Assembly: GCF_028743715.1 (NCBI RefSeq)
Contig: NZ_CP117996.1
Location: 2,480,001 to 2,544,000 of the forward strand
DNA: 64,000 nucleotides
Reading direction: 5' to 3'
DNA from: Microbacterium sp. Clip185
GTDB lineage: Bacteria > Actinomycetota > Actinomycetes > Actinomycetales > Microbacteriaceae
The translations under genes and the position numbers were made by a program. Of the stretch, positions 23,433-31,038 are shown in pieces; the stretch's first letter is position 1; each line of letters opens with the position of its first letter. The notes beneath the pieces were generated by a model that was not told where the DNA came from, searched no databases, and saw nothing but the letters and a program-made list of their open reading frames with translations.

Positions 23433-25852
23433 GAACGCGCGAGCGAGGCCCGCACGAACCGCACGTGGAAGAGGCGCACGATCTCGATCGCGCCGATCGC
23501 GACGATCACGAACAGCGTCAGCGCGTACGCGCCTTCGCGCCCCGGATCGACGAGTTGGAAGAACTCGATCGACACCGGCACCGTGAACAGCGTGATCAAC
23601 GCGATGAACATGACGCCGATCACGATCACCTTGAAGCGGTTGAGCGGGCGCGACAGGATCGACAGGATCCAGATGCCCACGACCGCCAGGATGATCGTCG
23701 ACCCCGTGCGCAGTTGGTCCTCCTCGACGCCGATCGAACGGGCGACGAGGGTGTATCCGGTGAGCGTGAGCGCCACGATGATCCCCGACGGCAGGGCGAA
23801 CGCCAGTGAGCGGGGCAGGAAACCGGGGATGTAGCGTCGGGCGTTCGGCATGAGTGCGAGGAAGAACGCCGGGATGCCGATGGTCAGCCCGTCGGTGATC
23901 GACAGCTGGCGCGGCAGGAACGGGAATGACAGGACGAGCGTGCCGAACAGGATGGCCAGAGCCGTCGCGTAGGCGGTCTTGGTGAGGAACAGCATCGACA
24001 CGCGCTCGATGTTCGCGATGACCTGGCGCCCCTCGGCGACGACGTCCGGAAGGTGGGAGAACCGGCCGTCCAGCAGGACGATGCGCGCGACCGCCTTCGT
24101 CGCGGCGGCGCCGGAGTTCATCGCGATCCCCATGTCGGCGCTCTTGATGGCGAGCGCGTCGTTGACGCCGTCCCCGGTCATCGCAACGGTGTGTCCGCGG
24201 CTCTGCAGGGCAAGCACCATGGCCTTCTTCTGCTCGGGCGTCACCCGACCGAACACCGTGTGCGTCTCGAGCACGTCGGCCAGCTCCTGGACATCCTCGG
24301 GGAGCGTACGCGCGTCGTATCCCTCGGCGACGTCGAGGCCCACATCGCGGGCGATGGCCGCAACCGTGCGCGGGTTGTCGCCGGAGATGATGCGCACCCC
24401 GACGCCCTGCGCGTGGAAATAGGTGAGGGTCTCGGCCGCATCCGCCCTGACGCGCTCGCGGAACGTGACGACCGCGACGGGCCTGAGCGCATCGGGAAGC
24501 CGTTCCTCCGCCACGTGGCGATCGTCGAGCTCGACCGGCGCCTGCGCCAGCACGAGCGTGCGCAGGCCCCGTGAGGCGAGTCCCGTCACGAGCTCGCCGA
24601 GCACGGATGCGGCATCGGATGCCTCCTGCGGAAAGACCATCTCGGGAGCACCGAGCACCCAGGTCGTCCCCGCCAAGGAGACCGCGCTCCACTTGCGAGC
24701 GGATGAGAACCCGATCCGCGCGGTCGGAGCGGTGGCGGGTGCCTCAGGGTACGGCTCCCTGAGACACCGAGCCGTGGCGTTGGCATCGGGCGCCGCGCCG
24801 TACCAGGCGAGCGCGCTCTGCCAGGCACCCGTCGCGTCCGGCAACGGATGCGCGGCGTCGAAAGTGATCTCCCCTTCGGTCAGCGTGCCGGTCTTGTCGA
24901 GGCAGATCACGTCGACCCTGGCGAGTCCTTCCACGGCCGGCAGTTCGTTGACCAGCACCTGCTTTGCGGCCAGCTTCGCCGCCCCGACCGCGAAGGCGAT
25001 GGAGGTCATGAGCACGAGACCCAACGGGATCATCGCCGTGAGCGACGCGATGGTGTTGACGACCGCCTGCTCCCACCGTCCCTCGGAGAAGATGACCGCC
25101 CAGCCGCCCGCGACCATCACCTGCGCATTGAGCACGAGCAGACCGATCGGGCCGATCCCCCAGCTCACCCACTTCAGCACGCGGTCGATGCTCGTGCGAA
25201 GTTCGCTGCGCACCATGGAGAAGCGCTTGGCCTCGGACTGGAAGCGGTTCGCGTAGGAGTCCGCGCCGACCTTGTCGACCCGCGCATCGCCCTCGCCGCC
25301 CACGACGATGGACCCCGAGAGCACCTCGTCGCCTGGGCGCTTGTCGACCGCATCCGATTCGCCGGTCAGCATCGACTCGTCGACCTGCAGCGCGGTGGAG
25401 CGCTCCAGCACCGCGTCCGCGGCGATCTGATCGCCCGCCCGCAGCACGAGCACGTCGCCGAGCACCACGTCCGCCGGCGCGATCTCGGCCTCGCGGCTGT
25501 CGCGTCGCACCCGGGCGCGCGGGGCATTCAACAGCGCCAGGCGATCGAGGGCGCGCTTCGCGCGGAACTCCTGCACTGTGCCGATGATCGCGTTGGCGAA
25601 GGCGGCCAGGCCGAACAGGGCGTCCTGCCACCGTCCCACCAGCAGCAGCACCAGGAAGCATGCTCCGACGATGCCGTTGAAGAGGGTGAACACGTTGGCA
25701 CGGACGATGTTCCAGACGCTGCGCGATGTGTCGGCGTCGACTGAGTTGCCGAGGCCCGCGGCGAGGCGCCGTGCCGCCTCCTCAGCGTCGAGGCCGGTGT
25801 CCGGATCGGCGATCGACAGCGTCTGATCGGATGGGCCCGCCCCCTGCTGCAT
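23387..25852 (-). CDS. CtpE-like cation-transporting P-type ATPase
   Basis: An 821-residue P-type ATPase with the full set of motifs: TGES of the actuator domain at residues 163-166, MIPLGL in the ion-binding helix 4 (about 274-279), the phosphorylated Asp in DKTGTLT at 319-325, and MTGDGVND in the hinge. Ten membrane helices fit the sequence. The IPLGL motif and overall layout resemble mycobacterial CtpE, linked to calcium uptake, rather than heavy-metal pumps, which would have CPC-type motifs. A TAGGGT box at 25859-25864 lies six bases before the ATG (leaderless). The ion is inferred only. Confidence 0.93.
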   Translation of the reverse strand: MQQGAGPSDQTLSIADPDTGLDAEEAARRLAAGLGNSVDADTSRSVWNIVRANVFTLFNGIVGACFLVLLLVGRWQDALFGLAAFANAIIGTVQEFRAKRALDRLALLNAPRARVRRDSREAEIAPADVVLGDVLVLRAGDQIAADAVLERSTALQVDESMLTGESDAVDKRPGDEVLSGSIVVGGEGDARVDKVGADSYANRFQSEAKRFSMVRSELRTSIDRVLKWVSWGIGPIGLLVLNAQVMVAGGWAVIFSEGRWEQAVVNTIASLTAMIPLGLVLMTSIAFAVGAAKLAAKQVLVNELPAVEGLARVDVICLDKTGTLTEGEITFDAAHPLPDATGAWQSALAWYGAAPDANATARCLREPYPEAPATAPTARIGFSSARKWSAVSLAGTTWVLGAPEMVFPQEASDAASVLGELVTGLASRGLRTLVLAQAPVELDDRHVAEERLPDALRPVAVVTFRERVRADAAETLTYFHAQGVGVRIISGDNPRTVAAIARDVGLDVAEGYDARTLPEDVQELADVLETHTVFGRVTPEQKKAMVLALQSRGHTVAMTGDGVNDALAIKSADMGIAMNSGAAATKAVARIVLLDGRFSHLPDVVAEGRQVIANIERVSMLFLTKTAYATALAILFGTLVLSFPFLPRQLSITDGLTIGIPAFFLALMPNARRYIPGFLPRSLAFALPSGIIVALTLTGYTLVARSIGVEEDQLRTGSTIILAVVGIWILSILSRPLNRFKVIVIGVMFIALITLFTVPVSIEFFQLVDPGREGAYALTLFVIVAIGAIEIVRLFHVRFVRASLARSQGVKGSGALSRERK

Positions 25853-25882
25853 GCGCTCACCCTATCCGTCCACCGCTCGCGT

Positions 25883-25924
25883 GCATCAGGGGCCGCACCC
25901 TCACGGATGCGACCCCTGATGTGC
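25883..25924 (-). terminator. hairpin terminator after sugar ABC operon
   Basis: An interrupted stem built from GCATCAGGGG and CCCCTGATG arms with an inner CGCA/TGCG pair lies 14 bases beyond the stop of the downstream permease. There is no long T-run. It would end the sugar transporter mRNA before the leaderless P-type ATPase promoter. Confidence 0.6.
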
Positions 25925-25937
25925 GTCTCGCGCGGCG

Positions 25938-26912
25938 TCAGCCCTTCGTTGCGCCGGCCAGCAGACCGCGCACGAAGAACCGCTGCAGGGCGAAGAACAC
26001 GATCAACGGAACGATGATCGAGATGAACGTACCCGCGGACTGGAGGTACCAGCGGTCGCCCCACGATCCTGAGAGGGAGTTCAACGTCTGCGTCAGCGGC
26101 AGCGATGAGCTCGGCGCGAAGATCGTGGCCACCAGCAGGTCGTTCCATACCCACAGGAACTGGAAAATCGCGAAGGACGCGATCGCCGGCATCGCCAGGG
26201 GCAGGATCATGCGGAAGAAGATCTGCCCGTGACCGGCGCCGTCCACGCGCGCCGCCTCGATGACCTCGCTCGGAATCTCCGAGATGAAGTTGTGCAGCAG
26301 GAAGATCGCCAGCGGCATGGCGAAGATCGCGTGCGCGATCCACACCGTCGCGAAGCTGTGCTCCACGCCGCGCAACTCAAAGCCCGGGAAGACGGCGACG
26401 CCGTTGATCTCGAGACCGCGCGAGAACAGGCTGAGCAGTGGCACGAGTGCCATCTGGATCGGCACGATCTGCAGTGCGAACACGAAGATGAACAGGCCGT
26501 TCTTGCCCTTGAAGTCGATCCAGGCGAACGCGTACGCGGCCAGCGACGCCAGTGCGATCGGGATGGCTGTGGCGGGAATGGCGATGGCGAGCGAGTTGAG
26601 GAACGACTCCCCCAGCGTCAACGCGGTCCCACCCGAGGTGAGCGCGTCGAAGTAGTTGTCGAGGGTGAACGCAGGGTCGACGAAGACCGTCCACCATCCA
26701 CTCGTCTGGGAGTCGGCGCCGGGGCGGAAAGAGGTGACGAAGAGGCTGAAGGTCGGGATGGTCCAGAAGATCGCGATGATGATCGCGATCAGCGTGGCCG
26801 TCTTCGACGTCATCCGCTTCTGCGCCGTCTTCTCGTTGCGGCGTGTGTCGCGCGCGACCTTGCGCGCAGCCTTGGCGTCGAACGCCGGCGTGGTCGGGGC
26901 GGCGGCGCTCAT
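25938..26912 (-). CDS. carbohydrate ABC transporter permease (MalG/AglG type)
   Basis: A 324-residue inner-membrane permease of the CUT1 family. Residues 1-35 are basic and cytoplasmic; six helices follow. The EAA loop that docks the ATPase reads EVIEAARVDGAGHGQIFFRMILPL. It pairs with the next permease and the lipoprotein to import a sugar, probably an alpha-glucoside. No ATPase gene is present, as is common in actinobacteria where one MsiK-type ATPase serves several importers. The ATG overlaps the stop of the upstream permease gene by four bases. Confidence 0.94.
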   Translation of the reverse strand: MSAAAPTTPAFDAKAARKVARDTRRNEKTAQKRMTSKTATLIAIIIAIFWTIPTFSLFVTSFRPGADSQTSGWWTVFVDPAFTLDNYFDALTSGGTALTLGESFLNSLAIAIPATAIPIALASLAAYAFAWIDFKGKNGLFIFVFALQIVPIQMALVPLLSLFSRGLEINGVAVFPGFELRGVEHSFATVWIAHAIFAMPLAIFLLHNFISEIPSEVIEAARVDGAGHGQIFFRMILPLAMPAIASFAIFQFLWVWNDLLVATIFAPSSSLPLTQTLNSLSGSWGDRWYLQSAGTFISIIVPLIVFFALQRFFVRGLLAGATKG

Positions 26913-28243
26913 CGGATCTCCTTCTGCTTGCGCATCTGACGCGCGTTGTAGATGATCAGCGGCAGCACGAACAGGAAGAGCACGACGGCCAACGCCGAGG
27001 AGTGCCCGTAGCTCTGGAACCGCTGCTGCTGGTTGACCATCTCGAAGCCCAGCACCGAGGTGTTCGAGCGACCGCCGGTCATGACGGCGACGATGTCGTA
27101 CACCTTCAGCGACGCGATCGTGATGGTGGTCAGCACGACGATCAGCGACGAGCGGATGCCGGGGACCGTGACGTTCGTGAAGCGCTGCCAGGCCGACGCG
27201 CCGTCGAGCTGCGCAGCCTCCAGCTGCTCGGTCGGGATCGCCTTGATGGCGGCCGAGAGGATCACCATGGCGAAACCGGTCTGGGTCCAGACGAACACGG
27301 CCAGGAGGGCGAACGTGTTGATGAGCGGCTGCGCGTCGAGCCAGCCGACCGGGTCGCCGCCGAACATCGTGACGATGGCGTTGAGCAGACCGATCTGCTC
27401 GCCCTGGCGGTAGTCGTAGACGAACTTCCAGATGATGCCCGCACCGACGAACGAGATCGCGACGGGCATGAACACGAGCACCTTGAGGATCTTCTCTCCG
27501 CGCGCACGGTCGATGAAGGCGGCGTAGGCGAGGCCGATGATCGTCGAGAGCGTCGGGGCGAACAGGGCCCAGATGATCGTGTTGATGACCGACCAGAATC
27601 CCTCGGGGTTCGTGAAGGTCCAGATGTAGTTCTCGAGGCCGACGAAGTTGTCGCCCGTCTTGTCGAAGAACGACTGGAAGAAGGTCGAGATCGCCGGGTA
27701 GATGAGTCCCAGCAGGAGCAGCAGCATCGCCGGCGCCAGGAAGACGACCAGCTGGAACACGTATCCCGCCCCTTCGCGGGATCGGTAGTCGGCGAAGAAG
27801 AGCAGGGCTCCCACGCCCAGCGCGATGGCGAGGACGTAGACGAGTGCGTTCTGGTAGGGGCGCAGCAGCATGAAGGCGAGCAGCGGAATCGCGAAGCACG
27901 CGACGACGCGCAGCCACATGTAGCCGCGACCTCGACGGGGTGCGAACTCGATGAGCAGCAGGACGAGTCCGACCACGGCGCCGAACACGATCAGCACGAT
28001 CGGGATCTGCACGATGGGGTTCAGCCCGCCGAGCCAGATGAAGAAGCTGTTGAGGGAGAAACCGAGCGAAGTCGGCGGCGCGTCGTCAACCTGCGGGCTC
28101 AGCCACAGCAGAAGCGCGGCGACGACGACGAGAGCCGCGGCGGCGATGGCGATGATCGTCGCGATCTTGCGCGCGCGGGGCGATTTCGGAGGCTGGAGCT
28201 CGTCATGGAAGACGAGCGGCTCCGTCGTTTTCGTCTGGGACAT
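26909..28243 (-). CDS. carbohydrate ABC transporter permease (MalF/AglF type) with extra N-terminal helices
   Basis: A 444-residue permease. The C-terminal 300 residues are a standard CUT1 permease with the EAA loop QLEAAQLDGASAWQRFTNVTVPG. Before this there are about 150 residues with roughly five extra hydrophobic segments (about 28-47, 74-96, 106-124, 128-145), a feature also known for MalF-like proteins of alpha-glucoside importers. It is the first permease after the binding protein, separated from it by about 100 bases holding a GC-rich hairpin. Confidence 0.93.
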   Translation of the reverse strand: MSQTKTTEPLVFHDELQPPKSPRARKIATIIAIAAAALVVVAALLLWLSPQVDDAPPTSLGFSLNSFFIWLGGLNPIVQIPIVLIVFGAVVGLVLLLIEFAPRRGRGYMWLRVVACFAIPLLAFMLLRPYQNALVYVLAIALGVGALLFFADYRSREGAGYVFQLVVFLAPAMLLLLLGLIYPAISTFFQSFFDKTGDNFVGLENYIWTFTNPEGFWSVINTIIWALFAPTLSTIIGLAYAAFIDRARGEKILKVLVFMPVAISFVGAGIIWKFVYDYRQGEQIGLLNAIVTMFGGDPVGWLDAQPLINTFALLAVFVWTQTGFAMVILSAAIKAIPTEQLEAAQLDGASAWQRFTNVTVPGIRSSLIVVLTTITIASLKVYDIVAVMTGGRSNTSVLGFEMVNQQQRFQSYGHSSALAVVLFLFVLPLIIYNARQMRKQKEIR

Positions 28244-28258
28244 CTGGGTCCTTGTCGT

Positions 28259-28298
28259 CCGGGCGGCCGCCCGCGGGCGGGGCCGCGGGGCCGCCCGG
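28259..28298 (-). promoter_or_regulatory. intercistronic hairpin between binding protein and permeases
   Basis: A 10-bp perfect stem (CCGGGCGGCC / GGCCGCCCGG) encloses a very GC-rich loop in the gap between the binding-protein stop and the first permease. Hairpins at this place usually protect the upstream mRNA or thin out read-through, so that the binding protein is made in excess. That use is inferred from position. Confidence 0.55.
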
Positions 28299-28342
28299 CG
28301 TGAGAGCCGGACGACCCCGCGGTCGCGAGCGAGCCGACGGGA

Positions 28343-29674
28343 TTAGTTGTTGTATCCCGCCTGGATGTCGCTGAGCACCTGGTCGAGCGGACGGCCGTCG
28401 ATCCAGTTGACCATCCCCTTCCAGAACGAGCCCTGACCCACCGTTGCCGGCATCAGGTCGGAGGCGTCGAAGCGGACGACCGTGGACGGGTCCTGCAGCG
28501 TCTTCATGGCGTCTGTCAGGAACTCGCTGGAGGCGAGCGACGGGTCGGCGCCCTTGTTGGCCGAGATGACGCCGCCGAGCTTGACGCGAGCGTCCGCGAA
28601 CTCGGGAGTCGACATGTACTCGACGACCTTCTGCACGGCCTCGTCGTCGCTGAACGCGGTCACGAACTCGCCACCGGCCTCGACGTACTGCTCACCGTCG
28701 GCGGTGATGCCCGGCAGCAGGAACGCATAGACGTCACCGTCGGGGGCGACGGTGGGCGTCTCACCCGAGGCGGTCTTGGCCTCGAGGAAGTTCGCCGACA
28801 GGAACGACGCCTGGTGCGTCAGGGCGCAACGACCGTCGGCGACCGCGGCCGCGACGTCACCGAATGCGGTGGAGTTGATGCTCTTGACGTCGCCGTAGCC
28901 CGCGTTGACGTAGTCCGGGTTCAGCAGGATCTTGCCGACGGCCTCGAAGGCCTCCTTGATCTGCGGGTCGGTGAACTTCACCTCGTTGTCGACCCACTGG
29001 TCGTACACGTCGGCGCCGGACTGACGCAGCACGAGGTCTTCGATCCAGTCCGTGCCCGGCCAACCGGACGCGGCGTCGGATGCGAAGCCCGCGCACCACG
29101 GTGCAGCACCGGTCTTGTCACGGATGGTCTGGGTGAGCGTCAGGAGGTCGTCCCACGTCTTGGGAGCCTCGACACCCCACTCCTTGAAGCTGGCGGGCGA
29201 GTACCAGACGTAGCCCTTGACGTTGCCGAGCATCGGCGCCGCGTAGAACTTGCCGTCGAGGCTGCCGTAGTTCTTCCAGTCCGCGGACCAGTACTCGTCG
29301 ACGTTCTTGGAGACGGCGTCGGAGCCCTCCTTGACCTCACCGGTCTCGATGAGGGACTTGAGCAGACCCGGCTGCGGGACGATGGCGATGTCGGGGGCCG
29401 AGCCGCCGGTCACCTTCGTGACGATGTTGCCCTCGAAGCTCTTGTCACCCGTGTAGACGACCTTGATGCCCGTGTCGGCGGTGAACTGCTCGAAGGACTT
29501 GTTGAGCGCATCCGCCTCTCCACCGGTGATACCGCCGGCGATCTGGACCGTCGCGCCCTCGACCGAGCCGCCACCCTGGGACGAACTGGTCTCGGCACAG
29601 CCTGCGAGTGCAAGGCCGGCGACTCCCAACAGAGCCATCGGGACAAGCACCCGACGTCGCTGTGACCTGGTCAT
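28343..29674 (-). CDS. sugar-binding lipoprotein of ABC transporter (AglE-like)
   Basis: A 443-residue extracellular solute-binding protein. The N-terminus is a lipoprotein signal with lipobox LALAGC, so Cys26 is lipidated. The mature part has the type 1 binding-protein fold: FEQFTADTGIKVVYTGDKSFE, GGSAPDIAIVPQPG, KGYVWYSP, and an aromatic WCAGFASDAASGWPGTDWIE segment that often lines the sugar site in alpha-glucoside binders. An AGGAGGA ribosome binding site precedes the ATG. Its promoter faces the LacI gene across a 281-base region with four operator-like palindromes. Confidence 0.94.
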   Translation of the reverse strand: MTRSQRRRVLVPMALLGVAGLALAGCAETSSSQGGGSVEGATVQIAGGITGGEADALNKSFEQFTADTGIKVVYTGDKSFEGNIVTKVTGGSAPDIAIVPQPGLLKSLIETGEVKEGSDAVSKNVDEYWSADWKNYGSLDGKFYAAPMLGNVKGYVWYSPASFKEWGVEAPKTWDDLLTLTQTIRDKTGAAPWCAGFASDAASGWPGTDWIEDLVLRQSGADVYDQWVDNEVKFTDPQIKEAFEAVGKILLNPDYVNAGYGDVKSINSTAFGDVAAAVADGRCALTHQASFLSANFLEAKTASGETPTVAPDGDVYAFLLPGITADGEQYVEAGGEFVTAFSDDEAVQKVVEYMSTPEFADARVKLGGVISANKGADPSLASSEFLTDAMKTLQDPSTVVRFDASDLMPATVGQGSFWKGMVNWIDGRPLDQVLSDIQAGYNN

Positions 29675-29732
29675 GTGATTCCTCCTCTTTGAGCACGCAG
29701 GGGCATCTTGCCCCGCGTATCGGGTTCACTCA

Positions 29733-29744
29733 GGAACCGATTCC
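29733..29744. promoter_or_regulatory. operator-like palindrome GGAACCGATTCC
   Basis: A 12-bp near-palindrome with the central CG typical of LacI-family operators, 59 bases upstream of the binding-protein ATG. It belongs to the same class as the site at 29874-29885 but differs from the two GGGAGCGCTCCC sites. Confidence 0.5.
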
Positions 29745-29810
29745 AGGCCACCGTAATCGAATCCCGCATCCGACACAACAGCGAACGATCACAACTCGAT
29801 AACCTGCTAT

Positions 29811-29822
29811 GGGAGCGCTCCC
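29811..29822. promoter_or_regulatory. LacI/CebR-type operator GGGAGCGCTCCC, copy 1
   Basis: A perfect 12-bp palindrome, TGGGAGCGCTCCC with its flanking T. It matches 13 of 14 bases of the TGGGAGCGCTCCCA box bound by CebR-type LacI regulators in streptomycetes. It lies between the divergent binding-protein gene and the LacI gene. Confidence 0.72.
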
Positions 29823-29843
29823 GAAGGGTCTGTGCAGACCTAT

Positions 29844-29855
29844 GGGAGCGCTCCC
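29844..29855. promoter_or_regulatory. LacI/CebR-type operator GGGAGCGCTCCC, copy 2
   Basis: Second perfect copy of the same 12-bp palindrome. Its centre is 33 bases from copy 1, close to three DNA turns, so two LacI dimers could bind the same face of the helix. Confidence 0.72.
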
Positions 29856-29873
29856 GGAGATCTGCCGCAATGT

Positions 29874-29885
29874 GGAACCGGTTCC
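29874..29885. promoter_or_regulatory. operator-like palindrome GGAACCGGTTCC
   Basis: A perfect 12-bp palindrome 71 bases before the LacI ATG and 30 bases (centre to centre) from GGGAGCGCTCCC copy 2. Its half-site GGAACC differs from GGGAGC, so either the same regulator tolerates both or a second LacI protein acts here. Confidence 0.55.
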
Positions 29886-29955
29886 CTATTGGAGGGGATT
29901 TCGTTTACCATGTGGAGCGTCCCCACATCACCCGTCGAGGAAGAGGGTGGCTCTC

Positions 29956-30987
29956 ATGAGCGGAATCGCCGATGTCGCGCGTCAGGCCGGTGTTTCCAAG
30001 TCCACGGCGTCGCGCGCGCTCAGCGGCTCCGGCTACGTCTCCGAGGAAACGAGAGTCCGTGTCACTCGCGCCGCCGAGATGCTGGGCTACGTGCCGTCGA
30101 CCAATGCGCAGAGTCTGTCGACCGGCCGCACCCAGAACATCGGTGTGGTCATGCCCTACGTCAACCGGTGGTTCTTCGCCGAGGTGCTGGAAGGAATCCA
30201 GGCTGCTCTTCTGGAGCGCGGCCTGGATCTGACCCTCTACGACGCCAAGCCGGGCAGCGACACGCGCGAGCGGATCTTCGAGAGCTTTCTGACGCGCAAG
30301 CGATTCGACGGTCTGATCGCCGTCGGTCTCGAGCCCGAGGAGAACGAGCTGGACAGCATGCTCGCCCTAGGCAAGCCCGTCGTGAGCGTGGTCGGCAACC
30401 ACGAACGCACGAGTGTCGTGACTCTCGACGACGCGCTCACTGCGCGCAGGGCCACCGAGCATCTCATCGAGCTCGGGCACCGTCGCATCGCCTTTCTGGG
30501 CGCGGGCTCACGCACTCGGTGGCCGCACGTGGAATCGTCGCGACTCGACGGCTACATGCAGTCGATGGCGGATGCGGGCTTGGCCGAAGAGGCCACCCAC
30601 ACGGAGTCGGAGCTGACGCTGCCCGCGGGCTACGACGCCGCGGTCGAGCTTCTCAGCGATGCCCGCACGCGGCCCACCGCGATCGTCGCTGCATGCGACG
30701 AGGTCGCCATCGGCGCCATCATCGCGGCCAGGCGCCTCGGTCTGCATGTTCCGGCGGCGCTGAGCGTCATCGGTATCGACGACCACGAGTTCGCCGAGAT
30801 GTTCGCGCTGACCACCTTCCGTCAGGTTCCGCGCGATCAGGGAGCCGCGGCCGTCGAGTTGCTCATGCGTCAGATCCAGGACCCGACGCTCGCCCCCGTC
30901 ATCCAACGCCTCAAGCCGCGACTCATCGTGCGCAGCTCGACCGGTCCGCTGCGCTCGGATCGCGCCACCGCGGACGCCACCGTGTGA
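29956..30987 (+). CDS. LacI-family transcriptional regulator of the sugar transporter
   Basis: A 343-residue LacI repressor. The HTH and hinge helix are at the N-terminus (IADVARQAGVSKSTASRALSG, then YVPSTNAQSLSTGRT); the rest is a periplasmic-binding-protein-like sugar sensor with VAACDEVAIGAI and LSVIGIDDHEF motifs. The ATG at 29956 follows a GAGGAAGAGGGTGG ribosome binding region; an in-frame extension to 29809 would run through the operators and is rejected. It is divergent from the binding-protein gene and probably represses both directions until the imported sugar binds. Confidence 0.94.
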   Translation: MSGIADVARQAGVSKSTASRALSGSGYVSEETRVRVTRAAEMLGYVPSTNAQSLSTGRTQNIGVVMPYVNRWFFAEVLEGIQAALLERGLDLTLYDAKPGSDTRERIFESFLTRKRFDGLIAVGLEPEENELDSMLALGKPVVSVVGNHERTSVVTLDDALTARRATEHLIELGHRRIAFLGAGSRTRWPHVESSRLDGYMQSMADAGLAEEATHTESELTLPAGYDAAVELLSDARTRPTAIVAACDEVAIGAIIAARRLGLHVPAALSVIGIDDHEFAEMFALTTFRQVPRDQGAAAVELLMRQIQDPTLAPVIQRLKPRLIVRSSTGPLRSDRATADATV

Positions 30988-30989
30988 CA

Positions 30990-31021
30990 GAGGGCGCCGG
31001 CGCCGAAGCGCCGACGCCCTC
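30990..31021. terminator. bidirectional hairpin terminator
   Basis: GAGGGCG-C-CGGCGC, loop CGAA, GCGCCG-A-CGCCCTC: a 13-bp stem with one mismatch starting two bases after the LacI stop and ending 17 bases before the stop of the convergent nuclease gene. Confidence 0.72.
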
Positions 31022-31038
31022 GCGTCATCCGTTCTGGC

